64,000 bases of DNA from Candidatus Korobacter versatilis (GTDB taxonomy: Bacteria > Acidobacteriota > Terriglobia > Terriglobales > Acidobacteriaceae): contig JACPNR010000013.1 in assembly GCA_016185395.1 (NCBI GenBank), positions 62,001 through 126,000 on the forward strand. The letters run 5' to 3'. This document shows, in pieces, positions 32,944 through 42,348 of the stretch. Each line of letters starts with the position of its first letter. The first letter of the stretch is position 1. The notes under the pieces were generated by a model. That model was given only the letters and a program-made list of their open reading frames with translations. It was not told where the DNA came from and ran no database searches. The position numbers were made by a program, and so were the translations under genes.

Positions 32944-33275
32944 CACGGCAAGACCAACAATGCATTTTGCGTGTCCGCCTCGAACTCGAGGATGCGTGAG
33001 TGCGATTTGCGGAGGAGCCGCTCGATCTGTGATGTCGAGGCATTCCCACACCGCAGCCAGATCACTTTGGGCGGATGACCGCGCAGGTAAGCCAACTGCT
33101 CGAAATCATTGTCCTTGGTGGCAAGCATGAATCCATGGCTTCGCGCAAACTGCCACACCGCGGTGTCGGAAGCTTGCCGAGGCAGCGCAGTTCGCACGTC
33201 GCGGCTTTCGGGGAAGACGTCCGCTAGCTGAGTGATCAGCTCGGGGGGCAGGTTCTCATCGTAGAGCAGCTTCAC
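32943..33275 (-). CDS. DUF5615 PIN-like toxin
   Basis: A 110-residue protein beginning at a GTG (VKLLYDENLPPELITQLADVFPES). It carries the DUF5615/Mut7-C PIN-like pattern: the acidic residues of YDEN, FMLATKDNDFEQL and VIWLRCGNAST. Such proteins are the toxin partners of DUF433 antitoxins and are expected to act as metal-dependent RNases. The start overlaps the DUF433 stop by four bases (GTGA). The stop overlaps the ylxP start, which places the pair inside the infB-rbfA block. Confidence 0.88.
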   Translation of the reverse strand: MKLLYDENLPPELITQLADVFPESRDVRTALPRQASDTAVWQFARSHGFMLATKDNDFEQLAYLRGHPPKVIWLRCGNASTSQIERLLRKSHSRILEFEADTQNALLVLP

Positions 33276-33496
33276 GCCGGAAAGCTGAGGAGGCGCCGCT
33301 CGCGTTCCGCGGCGAAGCGGAGGCAAGCGCGGATATCGTCGGCTTCGAGCTGCGGGAACTTCGCCAGGATGTCCGCCTCGCTCATGCCGGCAGCCAGATA
33401 CTCCAGCACGTCCTGCACGGTGATGCGCGTGTCACGGATGCACGGCTTGCCGCTGCGGCGTCCCGGCTCGATTTGGATACGGTCTAACAGGTCCAT
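33272..33496 (-). CDS. DUF433 antitoxin
   Basis: A 74-residue winged-helix-like protein: DRIQIEPGRRSGKPCIRDTRITVQDVLEYLAAGMSEADILAKFPQLEADDIRACLRFA is the standard DUF433 pattern. It is paired with the DUF5615 gene by a GTGA overlap. The antitoxin probably binds its own promoter; TAACGT lies seven bases upstream of the ATG. This would let the module be transcribed independently of infB. Confidence 0.92.
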   Translation of the reverse strand: MDLLDRIQIEPGRRSGKPCIRDTRITVQDVLEYLAAGMSEADILAKFPQLEADDIRACLRFAAERERRLLSFPA

Positions 33497-33509
33497 CGGC
33501 TACACGTTA
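33497..33509 (-). promoter_or_regulatory. Candidate leaderless -10 box before the DUF433 gene
   Basis: On the minus strand TAACGT, then seven bases (GTAGCCG), then the ATG at 33496. Confidence 0.45.
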
Positions 33510-33528
33510 GCGCACTTCTCAGTCGGAC

Positions 33529-33692
33529 TCAACCAAACAAAGAGTACACGGCTGGTTCAGCCTTGACCACCAGCCCGATCGTGAATGCCCGACGTAGCTT
33601 CTCTCCAAGGCTCTTGCACCACCAGCAGCACCTCCTCTCCGCGACTGCGCGTGCTCGATCCGTATCTCGAGCGTGAGCGATGCGATCGGCAT
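33529..33692 (-). pseudogene. Decayed second copy of ylxP
   Basis: The first 17 codons (MPIASLTLEIRIEHAQS) are intact and 48 of 54 bases match the start of the real ylxP (33641-33694 against 32892-32945). After a frame shift, EKLRRAFTIGLVVKAEP reads on and aligns with DKLRAAFNVSVAELEP of the intact gene. The upstream reading frame ends in the same TGATG overlap as at the intact ylxP. It is too short and shifted to be functional. Confidence 0.8.
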
Positions 33693-33950
33693 CAGTCGAG
33701 TAGCTCGAATGTCACATTCACCGTCGCGCCCGTCGTGACCTTGCCAGGCACTGTGCTTAGATTGATGACCTTGCTAGAGGCCCACCCATATTCTGCGCTG
33801 AACATGGACCGTGGCTCTTCTTTGATTTCACATGCTTTGCCTGATCGCTGGCCCGCCTGCTTGCTTAGTTGTTCGGCTTTCATCTTTGCCGCATCAAAGG
33901 CTCCCCTGCGGGCCTCATCGAGTCGCCGACCTGCTTCTTTGATCCGAAAG
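33692..33950 (-). pseudogene. C-terminal remnant of a SIMPL-domain (DUF541) protein
   Basis: The frame reads RRLDEARRGAFDAAKMKAEQLSKQAGQ, then TVPGKVTTGATVNVTFELL. This resembles the last third of SIMPL-domain proteins (helix ARxxAxxxAxxKAxxLAxxxG, closing strand VxVTFEL). The signal peptide and the first 150 or so residues are missing. The only start codon in frame lies in the infB terminator, so I treat it as a remnant. It ends exactly at the decayed ylxP copy. Confidence 0.5.
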
Positions 33951-33974
33951 GAACGGCGCGACGCGCTTCCTTGC

Positions 33975-34007
33975 AAAACAAAATGGCCGGGGGATCCTCT
34001 CCCGGCC
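33975..34007 (-). terminator. Intrinsic terminator after infB
   Basis: GGCCGGG, nine-base loop, CCCGGCC (33985-34007), followed on the minus strand by ATTTTGTTTTGC. It would separate nusA-infB from the toxin-antitoxin and ylxP-rbfA segment. Confidence 0.8.
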
Positions 34008-34042
34008 ACTCGGTACTCGGTACTCGCAACTCGGTACTCGCT
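34008..34042. repeat. Heptad tandem array, ACTCGGT type, at the infB stop
   Basis: ACTCGGT, ACTCGGT, ACTCGCA, ACTCGGT, ACTCGCT. It runs from the terminator stem to the infB stop codon. Confidence 0.9.
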
Positions 34043-36938
34043 ACTGCGCCGTCAGCTCCGCCGCGATCTTCTCCGTCACGAACGCTTCGATCACGTCGCC
34101 CTTCTTCACGTCGCCGTAGTTGGCGATGGCGATGCCGCACTCCATGCCGTTGCGCACTTCGCTCACGTCGTCCTTGAAGCGCCGCAGCGAGCCGATCTTG
34201 CCCTTGAACACGACCACGTTGTCGCGCAGCAAGCGCACTTCGTTGTTCTGCTTGATGGTGCCGTCGGACACCTGGCAGCCCGCCACCGCTCCCACCTTCG
34301 GGATGCGGAACACTTCCTTCACGTCCGCGCGGCCCATGTACGTTTCCTTCACGATCGGTTCCAGCAGGCCGAGCATGGCTTTCTTCATCTCGTCCTGCAG
34401 CTCGTAGATGATCGAGTGCAGCCGGATGTCCACCTGCTCCTGCTCCGCCAGCTCCTGCGCCTTGCGCTCCGGACGCACGTTGAACCCGATGATGATCGCG
34501 TTCGAAGCGCTCGCCAGCAGCACGTCCGTCTCCGTGATCGCGCCCACGCCCGTGTGCAGCACCTTGATCTTCACCTGCTCGTTCGACAGCTTGTTCAGCG
34601 TGTCGGAGAGCACTTCCACCGAACCCTGCACGTCGCCTTTGACGATGAGCGGCAGGTCCTTCACGCCCGCGTTCTTGATCTGCTCCGCCAGGCCTTCGAG
34701 CGACACGCGGCTCGATTTCGCCAGTTGCGCCTCGCGCGACTTCTGCTCGCGATAGGTCGCGATGCCCTTCGCCTTGTCGCGGTCCGCCACCACCACCATC
34801 TGGTCGCCCGCCTGCGGCAGCCCTTCGAGTCCCAGCACCTCCGCCGGTGACGACGGCGGCGCTTCGTCGATGGCATTGCCGTGGTCGTCGAACATCGCGC
34901 GCACTTTGCCGAACGTGTTGCCCACGACGAACTGGTCGCCTGTGCGCAACGTCCCGTTCTGTACCAGGATGGTCGCCACCGCGCCGCGTCCGCGATCGAG
35001 CTTGGCCTCGAGCACCACGCCGTTCGCCGGACGGTCCGGCGCCGCCTTCAGTCCCTGCACGTCCGCCACCAGGCAGATCATCTCCAGCAGCAGGTTCAGG
35101 TTCGTCTTCTGCTTCGCGGAAACGTCCACGTACACGGTCGTCCCGCCCCAGTCCTCCGGCACCAGCCCGCGGTCGGCGAGCTGCTTCTTCACGCGCTCCG
35201 GCATCGCGTCCGGTTTGTCGATCTTGTTGACCGCCACGATGAGCGGCACCTTCGCCGCCTGCGCGTGGTCAATCGCCTCGAGCGTCTGCGGCATCACACC
35301 GTCATCCGCCGCCACCACCAGCACCACGATGTCCGTGACCTTCGCGCCGCGCGCCCGCATGCGCGTGAACGCTTCGTGGCCCGGCGTGTCGATGAACGTG
35401 ATCTCGCGCCCGTTCGCCGGCGACGCCTTGTCGCTGACCTTCACTTTGTACGCGCCGATGTGTTGCGTGATCCCGCCCGCCTCGCCCTCGGCCACGCTCG
35501 CCAGCCGGATCGAATCCAGCAGCGTCGTCTTGCCGTGGTCCACGTGCCCCATGATGGTCACGATCGGAGGCCGTGCCGCGCCTCCGCCCTCCACCACGAT
35601 CTCTTCCGCGCCGCTCTCCACCGCTTCTTTCGCGGCCTGTTCTTCGAACGTGCTCACGTTGGTGTCGGCGCCGAACTGCCGCGCCATCTCCGTCGCCAGC
35701 CCCGACTCGAGCGTCTGGTTGATGGAAGCGAACACGCCCTTCGCCAGCAGGCGCGCGATCACGTCCTTCGCGCGCACGTCCAGCTTCTCCGCCAGGTCTT
35801 TTACGCTGATGCCTTCCGTGATCTCGATGGTGCGCGTGATCTCGACCGGCTCGTTCGAGAGCGCGAGCCGCGGCGGCGGCACGAAGCCCTTCATCGGGCC
35901 TTCCTTCACGCCACGCGGAACGTAACGCTGTCCCGGCCGCCGCGCCGGACCTCCCGGCCTTCCCGCCGGACGCCCACTCGGCGGCGCCATCGGCGCTCCC
36001 GGGCCCACGCCGATCGGGCGCACGCCCGTCGGGGAAGTGCGCGTCGGATGCAAGCGGCGCTCGCCCGGCTTCAGCGGCGGGCGCGACCCCGGCGCTCCCG
36101 GACGCGGACGCTGGAATATCGGCTGCCCCGGCATCGGACGCCCCGGCGCCGGCCTGCCCTGCATCGCCTGCGGACGCTGGAATATCGGTTGTCCCGGACG
36201 CGGCCCGCCCGCTGCGCTCGGCGCTCCCGGCATTCCCGGCCGCGGCGTCGCCGGCGCCTGGTACACCGGACGCGGTCCCGTCTGCGGCGTGATCACGCGC
36301 CGCGCCGGAGGTCCCGGCGGAGGCGGTGGCTGCGGCGTCTGGTGCGCGGTCGCGGGGTTCACCGCCGGCTGCGTCGGTGCGTGTGCTTGCGCCGTGGAAG
36401 GCGTGGCGGATTGCGGCGCAGACGGCGTCGCACCGGCAACATGCGCGACCGCCGGCGGAGTGCCCGCGGCCGGCGGACGCGGCGTCGCTTGCGACGCCGG
36501 CACCACCGTCGCCGTCGGCGGCGTCACACCCTTGATCGCGGGCGGCGGCTCCGGCGGCGCCACGGATTTCGGCGCGCCTGCCGCCGGCTTCGTCCCCACC
36601 GGCGCTCCCGGCTTCGCCACTCCCGGCGCTCCCGGCTTCGCCGCCCCCGGCGCGGCCTTCGACTGGATGGCCTTCAGTACATCCCCCGGCTTCGAGATCT
36701 TCGAGAGGTCGAACTTCGGCTTCAGTTCGTCCGCCGTGGCGGCCTTGTGCGCGCTCGCCGGCGACTTCGAAGGGCCCGCCGATTTCGCGAAGTGCTTGCG
36801 CACCTTCGCCGCGTCGTCCGCTTCCAGAGAACTGGAGTGCGTCTTCTTCTCGATCACGCCCACTTCATCGAGCACGTCGAGGATCGCCTTGCTCTTTACT
36901 TCCAGCTCTCGCGCCAGGTCATTGATTCGGATCTTCAT
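34041..36938 (-). CDS. infB: Translation initiation factor IF-2
   Basis: A 965-residue GTPase that places initiator tRNA on the ribosome. Order: an N-terminal IF2N module ([20 protein letters not shown]), a long Ala/Pro/Gly-rich linker (about residues 90-340), a second IF2N region ([22 protein letters not shown]), then the G domain with [17 protein letters not shown] and NKID, followed by beta-barrel domains. The linker is longer and richer in Pro than in E. coli, typical of high-GC genomes. It is downstream of nusA in a standard operon. Confidence 0.98.
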   Translation of the reverse strand: MKIRINDLARELEVKSKAILDVLDEVGVIEKKTHSSSLEADDAAKVRKHFAKSAGPSKSPASAHKAATADELKPKFDLSKISKPGDVLKAIQSKAAPGAAKPGAPGVAKPGAPVGTKPAAGAPKSVAPPEPPPAIKGVTPPTATVVPASQATPRPPAAGTPPAVAHVAGATPSAPQSATPSTAQAHAPTQPAVNPATAHQTPQPPPPPGPPARRVITPQTGPRPVYQAPATPRPGMPGAPSAAGGPRPGQPIFQRPQAMQGRPAPGRPMPGQPIFQRPRPGAPGSRPPLKPGERRLHPTRTSPTGVRPIGVGPGAPMAPPSGRPAGRPGGPARRPGQRYVPRGVKEGPMKGFVPPPRLALSNEPVEITRTIEITEGISVKDLAEKLDVRAKDVIARLLAKGVFASINQTLESGLATEMARQFGADTNVSTFEEQAAKEAVESGAEEIVVEGGGAARPPIVTIMGHVDHGKTTLLDSIRLASVAEGEAGGITQHIGAYKVKVSDKASPANGREITFIDTPGHEAFTRMRARGAKVTDIVVLVVAADDGVMPQTLEAIDHAQAAKVPLIVAVNKIDKPDAMPERVKKQLADRGLVPEDWGGTTVYVDVSAKQKTNLNLLLEMICLVADVQGLKAAPDRPANGVVLEAKLDRGRGAVATILVQNGTLRTGDQFVVGNTFGKVRAMFDDHGNAIDEAPPSSPAEVLGLEGLPQAGDQMVVVADRDKAKGIATYREQKSREAQLAKSSRVSLEGLAEQIKNAGVKDLPLIVKGDVQGSVEVLSDTLNKLSNEQVKIKVLHTGVGAITETDVLLASASNAIIIGFNVRPERKAQELAEQEQVDIRLHSIIYELQDEMKKAMLGLLEPIVKETYMGRADVKEVFRIPKVGAVAGCQVSDGTIKQNNEVRLLRDNVVVFKGKIGSLRRFKDDVSEVRNGMECGIAIANYGDVKKGDVIEAFVTEKIAAELTAQ

Positions 36939-37028
36939 TCCGCTTTGCTTTTCCTTCGGACGCGGGCTTTCCGCCTCACGTCTTCTTACTACGCCGCTAA
37001 GCCTTCATCTCGACCTCACGGTTTTCCT

Positions 37029-37044
37029 GACTCCTAACTCCTAA

Positions 37045-37049
<5 letters not shown>
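37029..37049. repeat. Heptad array, AACTCCT type, over the nusA stop
   Basis: GACTCCT, AACTCCT, AACTACT. The TAG stop of nusA (37045-37047) lies inside. Confidence 0.82.
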
Positions 37050-38658
<1,609 letters not shown>

Positions 38659-38695
38659 GATTGCTTTTTCCTGAAAGTCCGTACTTGCTCTTCGG

Positions 38696-38730
38696 CCACT
38701 GTGCACTGTCCACTGTCCACTGTGCACTAG
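38696..38730. repeat. Heptad tandem array, CCACTGT type, at the rimP stop
   Basis: CCACTGT, GCACTGT, CCACTGT, CCACTGT, GCACTAG. The rimP stop is part of the last unit. Confidence 0.9.
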
Positions 38731-39254
38731 ATCTCCGGTACCAGATTCGCCTTCTCCACGTTCGCCAACTCCACCTGCAACTTCCGCTCCGCCAGCGCCG
38801 GCTTGTTCTTCTTCTTCGGCGGTGTCACGTCCAGCGTCAAGTGCCCCGCGCCGAACGCTTCCAGCCGCCCTTCCCAATGCCGGTTCTGCTCCACCGGCTC
38901 GCGCGTCATCAGCTTCACGCGGCTGCCCACGAAGCGGCCGAAATCCCCCGCCGTGCCCAGCTTCCGGTCCAGCCCCGGCGACGACACCTCCAGCAAGTAC
39001 GTGCTGCCCGGCACCACGTCCTCGATATCCAGGATGGTGCTCATCTCGCCGCTCAACCGCGCGCAGTCTTCGTGCGTCACGCAGTACTGCGGATCGTTCC
39101 CATGCGCGGCCGCGCCCGCTTTCTCGATGTACACCCGCAGCAGCCGGCCGCCTTTGCCCGCTCCGCCGCGAAACTCCACGTCCGCCACTTCCAGTCCCAG
39201 GTCCTTCGCAACTCTTTCCGCTATCCCGCGGACCTTGTCTAGTTCCAGTGCCAT
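38727..39254 (-). CDS. rimP: Ribosome maturation factor RimP
   Basis: A 175-residue protein for 30S maturation. It carries the RimP pattern: GLEVADVEFRGG, RLLRVYIEKAG, THEDCARLSGEMSTILDIEDVVPGSTYLLEVSSPGLDRKL and FVGSRVKLMTREPVE. The ATG at 39254 gives the family length. It is the first gene of the rimP-nusA-infB operon. A good sigma-70 promoter lies about 170 bases upstream, and the leader carries a terminator-like hairpin. Confidence 0.96.
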   Translation of the reverse strand: MALELDKVRGIAERVAKDLGLEVADVEFRGGAGKGGRLLRVYIEKAGAAAHGNDPQYCVTHEDCARLSGEMSTILDIEDVVPGSTYLLEVSSPGLDRKLGTAGDFGRFVGSRVKLMTREPVEQNRHWEGRLEAFGAGHLTLDVTPPKKKNKPALAERKLQVELANVEKANLVPEI

Positions 39255-39311
39255 CCCATCACCCGATTCACCGGGTCTCCCGGTCCCCCGATTCCGAGCG
39301 TTGTTTTGCCC

Positions 39312-39339
39312 GCAAAATAAAAGTGGGCTTGCGCCCACT
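39312..39339 (-). terminator. Terminator-like hairpin in the rimP leader (possible attenuator)
   Basis: On the minus strand AGTGGGC, GCAA loop, GCCCACT (39339-39322), then TTTATTTTGC. It stands 68 bases before the rimP start and downstream of the predicted transcription start, so it would end or attenuate operon transcription. Confidence 0.65.
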
Positions 39340-39419
39340 GGTGTGCTTCGCCAGCTTCCCCGCCTGGATACCTCATACGCCACACACAGCGCGGGTGGGT
39401 ACAGCCACTACAATTCGTT

Positions 39420-39448
39420 AGTATACGCCTCGATTGACCCCCTGACAA
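39420..39448 (-). promoter_or_regulatory. Sigma-70-type promoter of rimP-nusA-infB
   Basis: On the minus strand TTGTCA (39448-39443), a 17-base spacer, and TATACT (39425-39420). Each hexamer has one mismatch to consensus. The predicted start is near 39412, giving a leader of about 160 bases. The other 220 bases of this 420-base gap hold nothing recognisable. Confidence 0.75.
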
Positions 39449-39672
39449 ACCAGCGCCTACCCGCTGCTCGCGCCCTGCATATCTCTCTCGGCCGCACGCC
39501 AAGCCCTTGCAAACCCTAATCCTAACGCCCCTGTCCCATCGGACATGTACCCCGCTGTCCACCCAGCCACCGCCCAACTGGCCTGCCGTTATCTTTCTTC
39601 TTGTCGCGATGTGTCCTACTCTCGCAACGTCGGCGCATAGGCCCTGCTTCTCCGGCCCCGCGCAGAGGAACC

Positions 39673-40005
39673 ATGAAAGCTCAACCGCGCTTGGTACGTC
39701 CAGTGCACCTGCCCCTGCAGCTCGCGATCCGCTTTCGTCTGCTCGATTCCGATATCTGGCACGACGGCTTGGTGGAAGACATCTCGCAAGAGGGCCTCGC
39801 CTTTCTTTCCGACCTTCCGCTCGAGCTCGGCACCTACCTGAAGATCGCGCTGCCGGTGCCCGCCCTGGCATCGATGGGGATTGAGCTGCCGTCGACCTAC
39901 GCCCGCGTCTCATCCCGCGTGCTCGACCGTTGGCCGGACCTGCGCACCGCCATCACCGCCGACTTCCTCGCTGCCCCCGGTCAGCAACTTTCCGGCGCAG
40001 CATGA
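39673..40005 (+). CDS. PilZ domain protein, 110 residues
   Basis: A short protein with a PilZ-type beta-barrel: LQLAIRFRLLDSDIWHDGLVEDISQEGLAFLSD supplies the DxSxxG-type motif (DISQEG). The first basic motif (RxxxR) is only partly kept, so c-di-GMP binding is uncertain. The ATG at 39673 has AGAGGA seven bases upstream. The stop overlaps the next start (ATGA). Two more PilZ genes follow within 1.5 kb. Confidence 0.75.
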   Translation: MKAQPRLVRPVHLPLQLAIRFRLLDSDIWHDGLVEDISQEGLAFLSDLPLELGTYLKIALPVPALASMGIELPSTYARVSSRVLDRWPDLRTAITADFLAAPGQQLSGAA

Positions 40006-40634
40006 GGGGCCATGCCGTGACGCTCGTGCCTGACACTCGCGCGCCCTACGCCGAACGCCGCCACCCGCGCGTCCGCGTGGCCTTGCCCGTCGAGCTGCGC
40101 ACCGGCATGGTGCTCGCGCTCGGGACCACCGAAGACCTCAGCATCGGCGGCATGCGCATCGCCGCGCCGGTGCACCTCGACCGCGAGCGCGACGTCTGGC
40201 TGCGCTTCAACCTGCCCACCGGTCACTCCGTCCACGCCCGCGCCTTGGTCGTCCACAGTCAGTCCGATGGACGCGTCGGACTCAGCTTCGGCGAACTCGG
40301 CACCGCCGACCACGTGGCCCTCACCACCACGCTCGGCGCGCTGCTCGGCTACACCCGCCGCGGCACCCGCGTCTCGCGCCGCATCCATCTCACCGTCCGT
40401 CCCGTCGGCGCGCAGGAATCCGAAGCCGAGATCGCCGAGACGCTCTTCGTCAGCCCGCACGGCGGCCTGCTCGTCTCCCGCGCCCACTGGAAGCTGTTGG
40501 ATAAAGTGCTGGTCACGTGGCCGGAAAAGCAGAGGTCCGCGGCCGCGAAGATCGTCTACCGCCGCCACGCCGGCCCCGGCGGACTCGCCGAATTCGGCTT
40601 CAACTTCACCGATACCGAAGATTTCTGGCAGTAA
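40002..40634 (+). CDS. PilZ domain protein, 210 residues
   Basis: The first half is a canonical PilZ domain: ERRHPRVRVALPVELR gives RRxxxR and TEDLSIGGMRI gives DxSxxG, the c-di-GMP contact motifs. The second half (GTRVSRRIHLTVRPV.. VSPHGGLLVSRAHWKLLDKVLVTWPEKQRSAAAKIVYRR) looks like a second, degenerate PilZ-like barrel. It is coupled to the upstream PilZ gene by an ATGA overlap, so the two products are probably made together. Confidence 0.82.
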   Translation: MRGHAVTLVPDTRAPYAERRHPRVRVALPVELRTGMVLALGTTEDLSIGGMRIAAPVHLDRERDVWLRFNLPTGHSVHARALVVHSQSDGRVGLSFGELGTADHVALTTTLGALLGYTRRGTRVSRRIHLTVRPVGAQESEAEIAETLFVSPHGGLLVSRAHWKLLDKVLVTWPEKQRSAAAKIVYRRHAGPGGLAEFGFNFTDTEDFWQ

Positions 40635-40650
40635 CGTCCCGCGACAATCG

Positions 40651-40735
40651 TGTGGCGGCGGGCGACCCCGCCCGCCAAGGACAACCAACAACCATTCGCG
40701 AGTGTCATCCTGAGCCGCCGCGGCGAAGGATCTCA
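40651..40735. repeat. Dispersed repeats between converging PilZ genes
   Basis: GGCGGCGGGCGACCCCGCCC (40652-40672), then GAGTGTCATCCTGAGCCGCC and GCGGCGAAGGATCTCACCG. Part of the first half recurs at 40750 as CATTCGTGAGAGAAGATTGTC. Confidence 0.75.
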
Positions 40736-40834
40736 CCGCCAACAACCATTCGTGAGAGAAGATTGTCGGCCTTCGCGCGCGGTTCTTGTGCGCAGAGGAT
40801 CTTCCGCCCGGGGAGCAAGATTGCGGGGAGCCGG

Positions 40835-40869
40835 CCACTGTGGACTGTGCACTGTCCACTGTCCACTGC
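40835..40869. repeat. Heptad tandem array, CCACTGT type
   Basis: CCACTGT, GGACTGT, GCACTGT, CCACTGT, CCACTGC. It ends two bases from the stop of the third PilZ gene and has the same unit as the array at the rimP stop. Confidence 0.9.
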
Positions 40870-40871
40870 TT

Positions 40872-41438
40872 TTAGCTGTCCAGCTTCGCCAGCGCCTTCT
40901 GGTTCGCCTTCAGCAGCGCCCGCAACGCGTCCGCTTCTTCCTCCAGCGCCGCGCGCTTTATTTCCCCGCTCACCAGGGAGATCGCGTTCTCGATCCGCGC
41001 CAGCCGCTCCTCGACCGCGCGCACGTCGGCCGGGTCGGTGAGCCCTGCCACCTCGGGACGCCGGTTGGTCAGCTCGCCAAAGATCGCGGCCAGCAACTGC
41101 GCTGACTGCAGGTCGTCCATGTCGGAAAACTGTATGCCCAGCCGGTTGCCGCTCGCCGAGCGTATCGTCCCCATCAGCTCGAACGTCTCTTTCGACGCCG
41201 GCAGCGTGAACCGCACCTTCGTCGTGGCCCCCACCGCCCCCGGTATCTCGACGAAGAACCCCAGGCCGCTGGCCGAGAGGTCCGCGCCCTTCCCCTGGCG
41301 CTCGTGCTCCTCCTCGTCCCAGTAAGCGACGGGGAAATCCATGTTCCACCGCGGCCCGCGACGGCGCTCTCGTCCCTGCTCGCTCTCCTTGGCTTCCATC
41401 TTCTTCGCCTTCTTCTTTTTGTGCTCCTGGCCGGACAT
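40872..41438 (-). CDS. PilZ domain protein with coiled C-terminus, 188 residues
   Basis: A Lys/Glu-rich N-terminus is followed by a PilZ domain with RRRGPRWNMDFPVAYW and GADLSASGLGFFVEI (DLSASG = DxSxxG). After the barrel, residues of about 130-188 are helical and charged (ADVRAVEERLARIENAISLVSGEIKRAALEEEADALRALL), likely a coiled coil for dimer formation or partner contact. The start at 41438 is chosen because upstream frame is repeat sequence. It converges on the other two PilZ genes. Confidence 0.8.
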   Translation of the reverse strand: MSGQEHKKKKAKKMEAKESEQGRERRRGPRWNMDFPVAYWDEEEHERQGKGADLSASGLGFFVEIPGAVGATTKVRFTLPASKETFELMGTIRSASGNRLGIQFSDMDDLQSAQLLAAIFGELTNRRPEVAGLTDPADVRAVEERLARIENAISLVSGEIKRAALEEEADALRALLKANQKALAKLDS

Positions 41439-41496
41439 AGGCGGCGAAGCATACCCCCAAGCTGCACGGGTTTCAACCGCCCACACTCCTTCGTGA

Positions 41497-41532
41497 GTGT
41501 CATCCTGGGCCGCTGCGGCGAAGGATCTCACC
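41497..41532. repeat. Dispersed TGTCATCCTGGG repeat
   Basis: GAGTGTCATCCTGGGCCGCTG, then CGGCGAAGGATCTCACC; a TGTCATYCYGAG family member with a flanking CATTCGTGAG. Confidence 0.75.
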
Positions 41533-41610
41533 GCCAACACTCATTCGTGAGCTCTCTCGCCCGCCGCGTCTCCCTAACTATATCAAACAGCAAACTGACA
41601 ATCTTTGTCA

Positions 41611-41640
41611 TTGACAACCAGCGCGTCCGCATCATATCCT
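41611..41640 (+). promoter_or_regulatory. Candidate sigma-70 promoter before the acr3-arsC operon
   Basis: A perfect TTGACA (41611-41616), an 18-base spacer, and TATCCT (41635-41640). It lies in the one AT-rich stretch of this area. The transcript would have a leader of about 135 bases that contains the AGGTAT repeats. Confidence 0.55.
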
Positions 41641-41682
41641 CGTATTCGCTCTTTCTTCGCTATAAACGACGTCGCTACCGCA

Positions 41683-41780
41683 AGGTATCCCGTAGGTATC
41701 GGCAAGGTATAAAAACAGCCTAACTATCTGAATCTAAACAGATTTATAGGTATAGCGGGGGGAGGGGGAGGGGGTATACC
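41683..41780. promoter_or_regulatory. AGGTAT iterated sites upstream of the arsenic operon
   Basis: AGGTAT occurs at 41683, 41694 and 41705, spaced exactly 11 bases, one DNA turn. It occurs again at 41748, and the palindrome GGTATACC lies at 41773-41780 next to the ATG. A small hairpin ATCTG...CAGAT (41726-41743) lies between. Same-face spacing suggests an operator for a regulator not encoded nearby. Confidence 0.5.
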
Positions 41781-41781
41781 T

Positions 41782-42348
41782 ATGCAACCGCCGCAAGAAC
41801 TCACCGCCAAACTGCCCAGCGCCGCCGTCGAAGCCATGCAACAGGCCGCCCGCTGCGAACACATCAAGCTCAACGGCCAGCGCTGCCACGCGCCCGCGCT
41901 CCGCGAGGAGCGCTGGTGCCGCTTCCACCGCTCCGACTACGAAGGCGTCTTCCCCATCACCGGCGTTCCCGAGGATGCCGCCACCATCCAGATCGAGCTC
42001 GGCCGCGTCATCCGCCAACTCCAGCACAAGGACATCGACGCCCACTCCGCCGGCCTCATCATCTACGCCTTGCAGACCGCGAGCATGAACCTCAAGCGGC
42101 TCGGCGCCGAGATGCCCGCCTCCACCGCCCCGGCCTCGAACGAGGAGCTCGTCGCCGCCCTCTACCGCCAGCTCGATCCCCCTGCCGACCGCGCCGTCGA
42201 CACCTGGTGCGACCTCGCCGCCATCGTCCGCCGCATGCGCGGCATCGATCCGCCCCGCGACGACGATGCCCCGCCCGCACCCAGTCCTCGCATCCATGAG
42301 TCGCACGGAGTTGCGAAAGACCCTGCTAACATTGATCGTCACCCATGA
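41782..42348 (+). CDS. Small Cys/His protein upstream of acr3-arsC
   Basis: A 188-residue soluble protein of unknown function. The N-terminal part holds C25, C35, C46 and H49 in [25 protein letters not shown], a C-x9-C-x10-C-x2-H pattern that probably binds zinc. The middle is helical ([38 protein letters not shown]) and the end is Pro/Asp-rich. Similar cysteine motifs occur in small Acidobacteriota proteins and in phage-associated proteins. Its stop overlaps the transporter start (ATGA), so coexpression is likely. Confidence 0.7.
   Translation: MQPPQELTAKLPSAAVEAMQQAARCEHIKLNGQRCHAPALREERWCRFHRSDYEGVFPITGVPEDAATIQIELGRVIRQLQHKDIDAHSAGLIIYALQTASMNLKRLGAEMPASTAPASNEELVAALYRQLDPPADRAVDTWCDLAAIVRRMRGIDPPRDDDAPPAPSPRIHESHGVAKDPANIDRHP

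Noticed and set aside
33951-34009. GTG start of a 105-residue protein after infB
   Set aside because: The start codon and first 20 codons lie in the infB terminator stem and its loop; only the C-terminal part resembles a SIMPL domain.
34881-37037. 718-codon open frame antisense to infB, Arg/His-rich
   Set aside because: Antisense shadow of infB. The Arg-run composition comes from the Pro/Ala-rich linker read backwards.
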